Source: Cecembia calidifontis (lineage in GTDB: Bacteria > Bacteroidota > Bacteroidia > Cytophagales > Cyclobacteriaceae). Taken from it: a stretch of 64,000 nt of DNA. Positions 18,485 to 26,302 of this stretch are shown piece after piece. The stretch is from assembly GCF_004216715.1 (NCBI RefSeq), contig NZ_SGXG01000001.1, positions 4,840,501 to 4,904,500 on the forward strand, given 5' to 3'. The notes beneath the pieces are model-generated. The model was not told the DNA's origin. It worked only from the letters and a program-made list of their open reading frames with translations, and did no database searches. The translations under genes and the position numbers were made by a program. Position 1 is the first letter of the stretch. Each line of letters starts with the position of its first letter.

Positions 18485-19272
18485 AAAAAATCCTATTGCT
18501 ATCTTTCTTCCTGCTTGTTCACCTAAGCACCCAAGCCCAAAAAATAGCCATTATGGGGGCTTTGGATCAGGAAATCGCTATCCTTTTGGAGAACATGAAA
18601 AAACCGAAAAAGCTACACCGGGGAGGAATTGATTTTTATACGGGTAAACTCCAAGGCCAAAAAGTAGTCGTTCTCAAAGCAGGGGTTGGTAAAGTCAATG
18701 CTTCCTACAGCACTGCAGTGCTCACCCAAAATTTCAAGCTCAGCGCCCTCATCTTCACCGGGGTGGCAGGAGGATTGCATCCAGAGTCCCTGCCCGGAGA
18801 TTTGGTTATTGGTGAAAAACTTATGCAGCATGATTTCGGAAAGTTTGATTCTTTGGGCTTTTCTGTGACTCCCTACCGAAAACTCACAGGAGGACATTTG
18901 ACAAATCTCTTTGTAGAGGCTGATGAAAAACTCTTGGCAAAAAGTATCCAAGCGGCCGAAAAAGTAGATTTTGTCCCTATTGCAGAAAGACAGCCCAAAG
19001 TTTTTGCAGGAGTAATCGCCACTGGTGACATGTTTGTCAGCAGCAATGAAAAAGCCCTGTGGTTATTCAAGGAATTTGATGCCCTCGCTACGGAAATGGA
19101 AGGAGCAGCAGTAGCCCATCTCTGCCAAACACTGAATATACCATTTATTGTTATTCGAAGCTGCAGTGACAATGCCAATAACAATGCCCGTGTCAATTTC
19201 AACCAATTTGTGGAGCCAGCATCGATCAATTCTGCCAAGCTGGTTATGGCAATTTTGGAGGAAATTGAGTAA
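18481..19272 (+). CDS. Exported 5'-methylthioadenosine/S-adenosylhomocysteine nucleosidase
   Basis: ATG 18481 (263 aa) is chosen because it overlaps the permease stop by 4 bp and starts a Sec signal peptide (MKKILLLSFFLLVHLSTQAQ). The mature enzyme has the MTAN catalytic residues: Glu in GALDQEIA, the substrate-binding pair in TEMEGAAVAH, and the catalytic Asp in RSCSDNANN. The reaction is hydrolysis of MTA or SAH to adenine plus the thioribose product. Cytoplasmic MTAN has no leader, so the exported form is unusual and fits a partner permease that takes up adenine. Whether it is cleaved or membrane-tethered is not clear from sequence. Confidence 0.88.
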   Translation: MKKILLLSFFLLVHLSTQAQKIAIMGALDQEIAILLENMKKPKKLHRGGIDFYTGKLQGQKVVVLKAGVGKVNASYSTAVLTQNFKLSALIFTGVAGGLHPESLPGDLVIGEKLMQHDFGKFDSLGFSVTPYRKLTGGHLTNLFVEADEKLLAKSIQAAEKVDFVPIAERQPKVFAGVIATGDMFVSSNEKALWLFKEFDALATEMEGAAVAHLCQTLNIPFIVIRSCSDNANNNARVNFNQFVEPASINSAKLVMAILEEIE

Positions 19273-19325
19273 ATTTATAAAACCGATTGCCGATAGATTT
19301 TTTCTATAGGATTTGTCTTCCCATA

Positions 19326-19369
19326 GTGATCTGGGTCTCATATCAAGCGATAGGTTATACCGAAATTTG
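19326..19369 (+). promoter_or_regulatory. Peroxiredoxin promoter with weak Crp/Fnr-type site
   Basis: GTGA-TCTGGG-TCTC (19326-19339) has one mismatch to GTGA-N6-TCAC. Its centre (19332.5) is 29.5 bp before GAAATTTG (19362-19369), which has one mismatch to the Bacteroidota -7 box TAnnTTTG. The spacing is the same as at the other Crp-type promoters in the window. The ATG is 43 bp further. The site is weak and the call rests mainly on the spacing. Confidence 0.35.
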
Positions 19370-19411
19370 AAGTATTAAAAATTATACGATAACCATAAAA
19401 TCAATAAAGTT

Positions 19412-20059
19412 ATGAGTGAACAAGAAATAATCTCCATGCCAAGAATTGGTGACCAGGCTCCCGATTTCAAAGCGATGACTACGACTGGTCCTATGCAGTT
19501 TTCTGAATATATAAAAGGCAGCTGGACCATCTTCTTCTCTCACCCTGCAGACTTTACCCCTGTATGTACTACAGAAATGAGTGGGTTTGCACTGGATCAG
19601 AAGTTTTTTGACGAGCACAACACCAAATTGGTGGGTTTAAGTATTGACTCCATTCATGCCCACATTGCTTGGGTCAATAATGTGAAGAAAAATACAGGTG
19701 TACTATTTGAGTTCCCGATCGTTGCGGACATTGACATGAGAGTTTCCAAGCTTTACGGGATGCTTCAGCCAGGTGAAAGCGAAACAGCAGCAGTAAGGGC
19801 AGTGTTTTTCATTGATCCAAATGGCAAAATCAGACTGATCATGTACTATCCTTTGAATGTGGGCAGAAACATGGATGAAATAAAAAGAGTTTTGATTGCA
19901 TTACAAACAGCTGACAAACACAAAGTAGCCCTTCCATTGAACTGGACCCCCGGCGAAAAAGTAATCGTTCCTCCACCAAAAACTGTAGCCGAAATGCAGG
20001 AAAGAGAAGCAAGTGATTATGAGATGATTGACTTCTATTTGGCTAAAAAGGAATTATAA
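19412..20059 (+). CDS. 1-Cys peroxiredoxin (Prx6 type)
   Basis: A 215-residue cytoplasmic peroxidase. The peroxidatic Cys is C52 in HPADFTPVCTTE, the Thr three residues before it and the conserved Arg (AVRAVFFIDP region) complete the active site. The long C-terminal extension (about 165-215) is that of the Prx6/1-Cys group, and there is no resolving Cys near the C-terminus. It reduces hydrogen peroxide and alkyl hydroperoxides with an external thiol reductant. A strong bidirectional terminator separates it from the convergent Crp/Fnr gene. Regulation by a Crp/Fnr protein is suggested by the upstream site. Confidence 0.92.
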   Translation: MSEQEIISMPRIGDQAPDFKAMTTTGPMQFSEYIKGSWTIFFSHPADFTPVCTTEMSGFALDQKFFDEHNTKLVGLSIDSIHAHIAWVNNVKKNTGVLFEFPIVADIDMRVSKLYGMLQPGESETAAVRAVFFIDPNGKIRLIMYYPLNVGRNMDEIKRVLIALQTADKHKVALPLNWTPGEKVIVPPPKTVAEMQEREASDYEMIDFYLAKKEL

Positions 20060-20088
20060 AAAAAAGCGGGATTACCCGCTTTTTTTTT
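20058..20088. terminator. Bidirectional terminator
   Basis: A-tract, AGCGGG, ATTA loop, CCCGCT, T-tract. The symmetric structure with A and T runs on both sides can end transcripts of both the peroxiredoxin and the convergent Crp/Fnr gene. It overlaps the last codon region of the latter. Confidence 0.9.
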
Positions 20089-20734
20089 ATTTGATCAACT
20101 CAATCTGATTTCTTTTCACCTTGACAATACCCTGTTGTTCCAACTTTTTCAGCAATCTGCCGATCACCTCCCTGCTTGAGTTTAACTCAAGGGCAATTTG
20201 ACTTTGTGTTTCCTTGATAATTGTGGACTGACTGGCCTTGGCAGTTTTGTCCAGGTACTCAATGAGACGATCATCCATTTGACGGAAAGCGATGGCATCC
20301 ACTACTTTCAATAATTCCTCAAACCTATCCTGATAGCTGTCCATTACAAAAAAGTACCAGGACTGGAATTTGGGCATCCATTCATCCAGCTTACTGATCG
20401 GCAAAACCACGGCTCTTGTATCTTCCATAGGAATGGCTTTGATCTTGGAGTACCCTTCCCTGGCAGAACAGATCATGGTAATGGCACAAGCCTCTCCGGC
20501 ATTCAGATAGTACAAAAATATTTCATTGTCATCTTCATCTTCACGGAAAACTTTGACAATTCCATCTACGATCAAGGGTATTTGTTCCACTTTCTGGCCG
20601 ATATCCATGATCAACTCATCGACAGGAAAATTGACCAAAACACCCTCCTCAGCTATTGCTTTGACCAGTTTTTCCTCAAAATGAGGAAATTTTTCACTGA
20701 TCAATTTTTCGATATCCCTATCTGTTCCCTTCAT
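20087..20734 (-). CDS. Crp/Fnr-family transcriptional regulator
   Basis: A 215-residue regulator: cyclic-nucleotide-binding-type beta roll (about 25-125), dimer helix (about 130-160), and winged helix-turn-helix (about 170-215). The recognition helix S187-R-E-V-I-G-R193 keeps the residues equivalent to E. coli CRP Arg180, Glu181 and Arg185, which read GTGA. So a TGTGA-N6-TCACA-like target is predicted, and such sites are found in this window. There is no N-terminal FNR Cys cluster; two cysteines lie in the sensor domain (C83, C89), and their role is unknown. The cAMP contact motif of CRP is not clearly kept. A palindromic site starts 14 bp upstream of its start codon, suggesting autoregulation. 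Confidence 0.92.
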   Translation of the reverse strand: MKGTDRDIEKLISEKFPHFEEKLVKAIAEEGVLVNFPVDELIMDIGQKVEQIPLIVDGIVKVFREDEDDNEIFLYYLNAGEACAITMICSAREGYSKIKAIPMEDTRAVVLPISKLDEWMPKFQSWYFFVMDSYQDRFEELLKVVDAIAFRQMDDRLIEYLDKTAKASQSTIIKETQSQIALELNSSREVIGRLLKKLEQQGIVKVKRNQIELIK

Positions 20735-20748
20735 ATGATAATTGAAAG

Positions 20749-20793
20749 CGTGATTTACATCACGTTTTTATTAAAACAAGCCCCGTAATTTTA
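20749..20793 (+). promoter_or_regulatory. Crp/Fnr site and promoter of the cyd operon
   Basis: CGTGATTTACATCACG (20749-20764) is a perfect GTGA-N6-TCAC palindrome between the divergent regulator gene and the cyd operon. Its centre is 29.5 bp before TAATTTTA (20786-20793), one mismatch from TAnnTTTG. This suits activation of cyd, while on the other strand the site sits 15 bp before the regulator start and would favour repression. Confidence 0.65.
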
Positions 20794-20832
20794 AATCATA
20801 AATTCCGAAAACAGTTTCAAAAAACGGAAAAA

Positions 20833-21036
20833 ATGAAAAAAAATTCTGTACAGTGGCTTTTTCTGATAGGTTTGATCCTAATGCTTATGTACAGGATAAC
20901 TGCCAGACTACCATTCTTACCCGAACATATTTACAGTTTTCATACACCCAAAATACTTAAAATTTTAACAGGCTTGATCTTTATTGGATCGGCTTTCTTT
21001 TTATACCGAAAACCTTCAAAAGGCAAAAGCTTATGA
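20833..21036 (+). CDS. Small two-span membrane protein coupled to cydA
   Basis: 67 residues with two hydrophobic spans (about 7-22, 44-60) and a basic C-terminus (YRKPSKGKSL). The stop codon overlaps the cydA ATG (ATGA at 21033-21036), so the two are translationally coupled. It is not CydX, which is about 30-40 aa, single-span and lies after cydB, and does not resemble DUF4492, which often precedes cydA in Bacteroidales. I know no family name. The location suggests a cytochrome bd accessory or assembly factor. Confidence 0.7.
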   Translation: MKKNSVQWLFLIGLILMLMYRITARLPFLPEHIYSFHTPKILKILTGLIFIGSAFFLYRKPSKGKSL

Positions 21037-22418
21037 ATTGGGATGTAGAAACCCTCTCGCGGATACAATTCGCTTTCACGATCATGTTCCATTATATTTT
21101 CCCGCCTTTTAGCATAGGCATGGGATTGCTCTTGGTCATTTTCGAATCCTTGTACCTGATTACCCGTAAGGCAATTTATGAGAAAATTACCCGGTTCTGG
21201 ATCAAAATATTTGCGGCCAACTTTGCTGTAGGAGTTGCATCCGGAATTGTCATGGAATTTGAATTTGGAACCAACTGGGCCACCTATTCAAGATTTGTAG
21301 GGGATATTTTCGGGTCTCCTTTGGCAGCTGAGGGGATTTTTGCCTTCTTCCTGGAATCAGGTTTTTTGGCCATCCTGCTCTTTGGATGGAACCGCGTCAA
21401 ACCTGGCATGCACCTTTTCGCTACCATTATGGTCGCACTGGGTTCTATCCTGTCAGGTTTTTGGATTGTAGTAGCCAATAGTTGGCAGCAAACACCCGTT
21501 GCTTTCGAAATTGTGGAAGACTTCGGAATCAGAAGGGCTGTCATTACAGATTTTTGGGAGATGGTATTCAACCCATCTGCCATGGTAAGGTTCAGTCATG
21601 TAATTGTAGGCGCATTTATTCAGGGCGCATTTTTGGTGATGAGTGTGGGAGCTTATTACATTTTGAAAAAGAAACACCTTGAATTTGCCAAAATATCCTT
21701 TTCCATAGCGCTTATGGTGGCTGCGATGGGCTCTTTGGCGCAACCACTGATAGGACATACCCATGCCCAGGTGGTTGAAAAATACCAACCGGCTAAATTG
21801 GCTGCTTTTGAAGGCCTTTACGAAACCCAAAAAAATGCCCCTCTTTACATAATTGGCTGGACCGATCCTGTCACTCAGGAGACTACCGGTTTAGCTATCC
21901 CTGGGATGTTAAGCTACCTTGTACACGGAACCTTTGAAGGAGAAGTTAAAGGTTTAAAGGAGTTCCCAAAAGAAGATTGGCCCCCTGTAAAAGGAGTGTT
22001 TCAAAGTTACCATCTGATGGTGGCATTGGGGATGTTTTTTATTGCCCTGACGCTTTTCAGTCTTTTTATGCTATGGAGGGGGAAATTATTTGAGATGACC
22101 TGGCTTTTGAAGCTCTATTTACCCGCAGTAGCTCTTCCTGTGATAGCCAATCAGCTTGGATGGATATCTGCAGAAAGAGGCAGGCAGCCTTGGATAGTTC
22201 AGGGGCTGTTGCGTACCAGTGAAGGGATATCGAAATCCATCACCTCAGAAGAAGTAATGATATCACTGGTCCTGTTCATGATCGTCTATACCCTCTTGTT
22301 CTTTGTCTGGCTTTATGTCTTGGACAGGGAAATCAAGCATGGCCCAGATCATTTGCAGGTTATTGAGGCCGGATTCAAAAAAAGATCGGAAAAAATGGAT
22401 GTCATCAAAACGAATTAA
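21033..22418 (+). CDS. cydA: Cytochrome bd ubiquinol/menaquinol oxidase subunit I
   Basis: A 461-residue membrane protein of the short Q-loop type (typical for Bacteroidota), about nine spans. H20 in MFHYIFPPFSIGMG is the haem b595 ligand and the conserved GRQPWIVQGLLRTSEGIS motif follows the Q loop. It oxidises quinol and, with CydB, reduces oxygen to water at low oxygen tension, generating proton motive force. It is coupled to the upstream small membrane protein and followed 5 bp later by cydB. The Crp/Fnr-type site upstream suggests control by oxygen or redox state. Confidence 0.96.
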   Translation: MNWDVETLSRIQFAFTIMFHYIFPPFSIGMGLLLVIFESLYLITRKAIYEKITRFWIKIFAANFAVGVASGIVMEFEFGTNWATYSRFVGDIFGSPLAAEGIFAFFLESGFLAILLFGWNRVKPGMHLFATIMVALGSILSGFWIVVANSWQQTPVAFEIVEDFGIRRAVITDFWEMVFNPSAMVRFSHVIVGAFIQGAFLVMSVGAYYILKKKHLEFAKISFSIALMVAAMGSLAQPLIGHTHAQVVEKYQPAKLAAFEGLYETQKNAPLYIIGWTDPVTQETTGLAIPGMLSYLVHGTFEGEVKGLKEFPKEDWPPVKGVFQSYHLMVALGMFFIALTLFSLFMLWRGKLFEMTWLLKLYLPAVALPVIANQLGWISAERGRQPWIVQGLLRTSEGISKSITSEEVMISLVLFMIVYTLLFFVWLYVLDREIKHGPDHLQVIEAGFKKRSEKMDVIKTN

Positions 22419-22423
22419 TCACC

Positions 22424-23500
22424 ATGGACTATAATATTATCTGGTATATTCTTGTAGGGGTTTTATTAATTGGCTACGCAATTTTGGATGGATTTGACTT
22501 AGGCGTAGGAATTTTACACCTTTTCTCAAAAGGTGATTACAATAGAAGAATTTTAATGAATTCTATAGGGCCCGTTTGGGATGGCAATGAAGTTTGGTTG
22601 ATCACGGCCGGAGGTGCTCTTTTTGCAGCTTTTCCTAATGTTTATGCCACTGCTTTTTCCAGCTTTTACTTGCCCTTTATGCTTTTATTGATTGCCTTGA
22701 TTTTCAGGGCAGTATCGATAGAATTCCGGAGCAAGGAAAAAAGTACCAGGTGGAGAAGTTTTTGGGACAAGGGTTTTTCAATAGGATCCATTCTTGCAGC
22801 TTTGTTATTTGGGTTGGCCATAGGAAATGTGGTCATGGGTTTTGCCATTGGAGATGACATGGAATACCAGGGAAATGTCTTTGATCTGCTGAACCCTTAT
22901 GCGCTTACCGCGGGAATTTTTGCTTTAAGCATGTTTGCACTTCACGGAGCCATCTATCTGAATATGAAAACCGAGGGAGAGCTTCAATTGCAGGTCCAAA
23001 AATGGATCAAAGTGGCATACTGGATATTTGTGCCGCTTTTCGTTGTCTTTTCATTGTTGACATTATACCTCAAACCGGAAATGATCGCAAATTTTTCCTT
23101 TGGAATGATTGATTTGCCTGGTAATAAACACGCATTGATAGAAAAACATGAAGTCCTGATTTCCATCTTTGCCTGGACTGTGGTAGCCCTGAACATCTTA
23201 GCTATTGCCAACATTCCCAGGACCCTTCACAAGGGTAGTTATGGCTGGACATTTATTTCTTCTGCAAGTATGATTGCCGCTGTGGTCATGTTGTTTGCTT
23301 TGGGAATTTTCCCCAACATGATGATTTCCAACCTTGATCCGGGGTTTAACCTGGACATCTACAATGCTTCCTCTTCTCCATACACCTTAAGGACAATGGC
23401 AATTTTGGCGGCATTTGGATTGCCGTTTGTAACTTCTTACACCATTATCATTTATTGGACTTACAGAGGAAAAGTGAAATTAGATGAAATGAGCTACTGA
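22424..23500 (+). CDS. cydB: Cytochrome bd oxidase subunit II
   Basis: A 358-residue partner of CydA with about eight membrane spans. The N-terminal LDGFDLGVGILHLF and GPVWDGNEVWLITAGGALFAAFP motifs are diagnostic. It starts 5 bp after the cydA stop, so the two are made together. No CydX-like gene follows; the 102-bp gap ahead of doxX seems to hold a new promoter. No cydDC exporter genes are in the window. Confidence 0.96.
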   Translation: MDYNIIWYILVGVLLIGYAILDGFDLGVGILHLFSKGDYNRRILMNSIGPVWDGNEVWLITAGGALFAAFPNVYATAFSSFYLPFMLLLIALIFRAVSIEFRSKEKSTRWRSFWDKGFSIGSILAALLFGLAIGNVVMGFAIGDDMEYQGNVFDLLNPYALTAGIFALSMFALHGAIYLNMKTEGELQLQVQKWIKVAYWIFVPLFVVFSLLTLYLKPEMIANFSFGMIDLPGNKHALIEKHEVLISIFAWTVVALNILAIANIPRTLHKGSYGWTFISSASMIAAVVMLFALGIFPNMMISNLDPGFNLDIYNASSSPYTLRTMAILAAFGLPFVTSYTIIIYWTYRGKVKLDEMSY

Positions 23501-23535
23501 TTTCCTGAATTACAATCAATTATCAGGCTATTAAC

Positions 23536-23578
23536 TGACTTAGATCATGATTTTTTAGGACAAAAGACCCTAACATCG
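23536..23578 (+). promoter_or_regulatory. Weak Crp/Fnr-type site before doxX
   Basis: TGA-CTTAGA-TCA (23536-23547) keeps the inner TGA/TCA core. Its centre is 29.5 bp before TAACATCG (23571-23578), where only the TA and two further bases fit TAnnTTTG. Evidence is the spacing pattern rather than site quality, so this is a low-confidence member of the group. Confidence 0.2.
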
Positions 23579-23602
23579 TCTGTTCATTCAAACTATTAGG
23601 AT

Positions 23603-24091
23603 ATGTCCCAGACCATAAAACTTTCCACCGCCCAGACTAGCGCATTGGTATTGATGCGCTTGTTTGTAGGCTGGCACTTTCTCTATGAAGGTGTAATCAA
23701 ACTTTACAGCCCTTATTGGACTGCCAAGGGGTATCTACTGAGCGCCACTTACATGAAATCTTTCTTTCAGTGGCTTGCCGGCGAATCCATGATTTCAATT
23801 GTGGACACCATGAATATTGCAGCACTTCTCCTGGTAGGAGTAGCATTGGTGATTGGTTTCAAAACCAAACTGGCCAGCATCATAGGCATAGGCTTATTGC
23901 TGTTATACTATTTCGCCCATCCTCCCTTTCCGGGATATCCCCAGGGCATCACTGAAGGCAGCTATTGGATCGTCAACAAAAACCTGATTGAGGCTGCTGC
24001 TTTGATGGTGATTTTTCTTTTCCCTACTTCCACCCATTTTGGTCTGGAAAGGCTATTTGTAAAAAAACAGGTACAAACTTCCACTCCTTAA
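23603..24091 (+). CDS. DoxX-family membrane protein
   Basis: A 162-residue DoxX protein with four hydrophobic helices and the typical opening LVLMRLFVGWHFLYEGVIKLYSP. DoxX is known as a subunit of archaeal thiosulfate:quinone oxidoreductase, but most bacterial DoxX proteins have other or unknown roles. In Bacteroidota this form often precedes an exported Gfo/Idh/MocA oxidoreductase, as here (12 bp gap), so it probably serves that enzyme, perhaps in electron transfer to the quinone pool (inference). Confidence 0.88.
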   Translation: MSQTIKLSTAQTSALVLMRLFVGWHFLYEGVIKLYSPYWTAKGYLLSATYMKSFFQWLAGESMISIVDTMNIAALLLVGVALVIGFKTKLASIIGIGLLLLYYFAHPPFPGYPQGITEGSYWIVNKNLIEAAALMVIFLFPTSTHFGLERLFVKKQVQTSTP

Positions 24092-24103
24092 ACCACTGCA
24101 ACC

Positions 24104-25723
24104 ATGTCAAACGATAAAAAATTATTCAAAGGATTTTCGAGAAGGGATTTGCTCAAAAGCCTTGCAGGAGTTCCGATTTTAGGGGCTGTTTGGTATGCCG
24201 GCCTTAGCAATACCGAAAAAGCTAAACTGGAAAGGGAGTTTTTGCTTGAAAAACTCAATATCAAAGCCACCCCTCCACCTGATTCGGGTCCGATGAGCGG
24301 TGAGCCCTTGCGTGTAGGGCTTATTGGCTTCGGCATCAGGGGAGAACAATTGATGCGCTCATTGGGCTTTGCCACCCAGGAGTGGTTGGAAGATATGGCC
24401 AAGTCTTCAGCCGAAAACCCCAATGACAAAAGGTTGGAGGATTTCAAAGCCCAGGAAAACCTCAATGTAAAGCTCACGGCCATTTGCGACATCTTTGATG
24501 TCAGGGCGGAAAAAGCACTTCGCTCATTTAACAGCAACGGCAATACCTGCAAAAGGTACAAGAGCCATCTGGACTTAATCAACAGCGGTGAAGTGGACGC
24601 TGTCATCATTTCGACTCCGGATCACTGGCATGCCCCCATGGCCAAAGTAGCGGTAGAAGCAGGAGTCCATGTTTATTTGGAAAAACCGATGACCCATACT
24701 ATACAGGAAACTTACGAATTGAGAGATGCCGTGAGAAAAAATCCGGGAGTGGTTTTCGCTGTTGGGCATCAGCACAGGCAGACCCAGAGTTTCCTTACTG
24801 CCATGGATGCCATAGCCAAAAATACCTTAGGACATATTTCCCTGATTATGACCACAACTAACAGGAATGATGACAATGGCGCTTGGCAATATGAAATACA
24901 TCCCGATGCTTCCACATCTACCATAGACTGGAATGAATTTTTGGGCACTGCACCACAAATTCCTTTCAACGCTGAGCATTTCTTCCGATGGAGAAAATGG
25001 TGGGCTTATGGCTCAGGTTTATCGGGAGATCTGTTGACCCATGATTATGACAGAATCAACTGCATTTTGAAAATGGGTATTCCAAAATATGTATCCGCCT
25101 CTGGGGGAATCTATACCCATAGAGATGGCAGGAATGTACCGGATGTCATGCACATCAATATGGAATTCCCGGACTTTACTTCCGGCGGCAGTCAGGAAGC
25201 AGGAAAGGAAAAAGGCATGACACTGGTGTACAGTGCTACCTTGGGAAATCAGTTTGACAGAGGCACCCTACTGATGGGGCATGACGCCTCCATGGAACTG
25301 GGTAATACGCTGACAATTTATGCAGATCCCCGATCAACCAAATACAGGGAACTGATCAAGGAAGGTAGGATTGATCCAAAGGTTCCAATCTACCAGTATG
25401 ATCCAAGTGCCAACGGAGTGGATGCGGTAACCTCTGCCACTGCCAAATACTTTGCAGACAAAGGGCTGCTCTGGACTTACAGGGATGGAAAAAGGGTGGA
25501 CTCCACCTTCCTGCACATCAGGGAATGGCTGAGTTGTATCCGAAATGGAGGAGATCCAAGCTGTGGCATTCAGGAAGGTTTTGAAGAGGCCATCACAGCA
25601 CATATGGGAGGCTTGTCCTATAAAATTGGAAGAAAAATTGAGTGGGATGAAGAAAGAGAAGCAATCATTGCCCTTCCGGGAGAAGATCTGGATGCCATAT
25701 TACTCAACAACGAAGTTGTTTAA
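24104..25723 (+). CDS. Tat-exported Gfo/Idh/MocA-family oxidoreductase
   Basis: A 539-residue enzyme with a twin-arginine leader (GFSRRDLLKSLAGVPILGA). The NAD(P)-binding start is VGLIGFGIRGEQLMRS, and the sugar-binding EKP motif (VYLEKPMTHT) and DHWHAPM are seen. Family members oxidise or transhydrogenate sugars and inositols. The exported form carries the dinucleotide through the Tat pathway. At 539 aa it is longer than the usual 350-450 aa, with inserts around residues 90-125 and in the C-terminal domain. It lies 12 bp behind doxX, as in other Bacteroidota. Confidence 0.9.
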   Translation: MSNDKKLFKGFSRRDLLKSLAGVPILGAVWYAGLSNTEKAKLEREFLLEKLNIKATPPPDSGPMSGEPLRVGLIGFGIRGEQLMRSLGFATQEWLEDMAKSSAENPNDKRLEDFKAQENLNVKLTAICDIFDVRAEKALRSFNSNGNTCKRYKSHLDLINSGEVDAVIISTPDHWHAPMAKVAVEAGVHVYLEKPMTHTIQETYELRDAVRKNPGVVFAVGHQHRQTQSFLTAMDAIAKNTLGHISLIMTTTNRNDDNGAWQYEIHPDASTSTIDWNEFLGTAPQIPFNAEHFFRWRKWWAYGSGLSGDLLTHDYDRINCILKMGIPKYVSASGGIYTHRDGRNVPDVMHINMEFPDFTSGGSQEAGKEKGMTLVYSATLGNQFDRGTLLMGHDASMELGNTLTIYADPRSTKYRELIKEGRIDPKVPIYQYDPSANGVDAVTSATAKYFADKGLLWTYRDGKRVDSTFLHIREWLSCIRNGGDPSCGIQEGFEEAITAHMGGLSYKIGRKIEWDEEREAIIALPGEDLDAILLNNEVV

Positions 25724-25744
25724 CACCCAAATCAAACCAAAAAA

Positions 25745-25780
25745 GAGGCTGTCTCCTAAATAGGATCAGCCTCCTTTTTT
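25745..25780 (+). terminator. Terminator after the doxX-oxidoreductase operon
   Basis: GAGGCTG (25745-25751) pairs with CAGCCTC (25767-25773), with an inner TCCTA/TAGGA stem, and a T7 run follows. The stem word AGAGGCTGTC recurs in the terminator at 54273. Confidence 0.9.
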
Positions 25781-26249
25781 TGTCGAAAAGATGGGCAGCG
25801 GATAGTTGCAGTCTAGGTAAGGGTAAAATTCGATGATTCTTTTAAAAACAAAAGCGGGAACAACCTTCTCAGATTATTCCCGCTTCGTAATTTGAAAGCC
25901 TTGACCCTCAAACTATGCCAAGCTACAGTTATTTTGACTTTCCCCCAGTTGCCCGGATTCATGGCTTTAGATTTTCAAACCTTGACTTTTCAATCCTTTC
26001 GAATCTCAAGCTTGATGTCAATGTTTCTGCGGTGTTACCCTTCTCAGACTATCGAATTTATCTCCAGCCCCTTCACAATCACATTTCAGGTTTTCAATCC
26101 TTGCCCGGAATTCTACTTCCGGCCTTTTATCTCTTACTTGATATGATCATAAATAGCATTTAAATAGCTGAAAAACAAAAATTTAAGCAAATTATATTTA
26201 CCCACAAATTTTCCACACAAAAACCAAGGATAACCACAATTTATCCACA
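25781..26249. other. Gene-free stretch with a long hairpin
   Basis: No supportable gene. AAGCGGGAA (25852-25860) and TTCCCGCTT (25877-25885) form a perfect 9-bp stem with a 16-nt loop. On the minus strand it is followed by a T-rich stretch, so it could terminate an unknown minus-strand transcript or a small RNA. The rest (25900-26160) is AT-rich with weak versions of the AAATCC/TTTCGAA repeat words. Confidence 0.4.
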
Positions 26250-26282
26250 AAAAAGCTGCCTGGGATTTAATGCAGCTTTTTT
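26250..26282 (-). terminator. Terminator of the first TonB-dependent receptor gene
   Basis: AAAAAGCTGC at 26252 pairs with GCAGCTTTTT at 26272 around a 12-nt loop. Reading the minus strand, a T-tract follows. It is 20 bp beyond the receptor stop codon. Confidence 0.85.
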
Positions 26283-26302
26283 GTCAATTTATCCGATACT
26301 TA

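Noticed and set aside
23603..24091. DoxX as part of a thiosulfate:quinone oxidoreductase
   Set aside because: DoxA/DoxD partners are absent, and this DoxX is coupled to a Tat-exported Gfo/Idh/MocA enzyme as commonly seen in Bacteroidota. So I did not place it in the sulfur pathway.
25892..26163. Small overlapping plus-strand frames
   Set aside because: Their sequence is made of the intergenic AAATCC/TTTCGAA repeat words, with no leader, no ribosome site and no conserved motif that I know.
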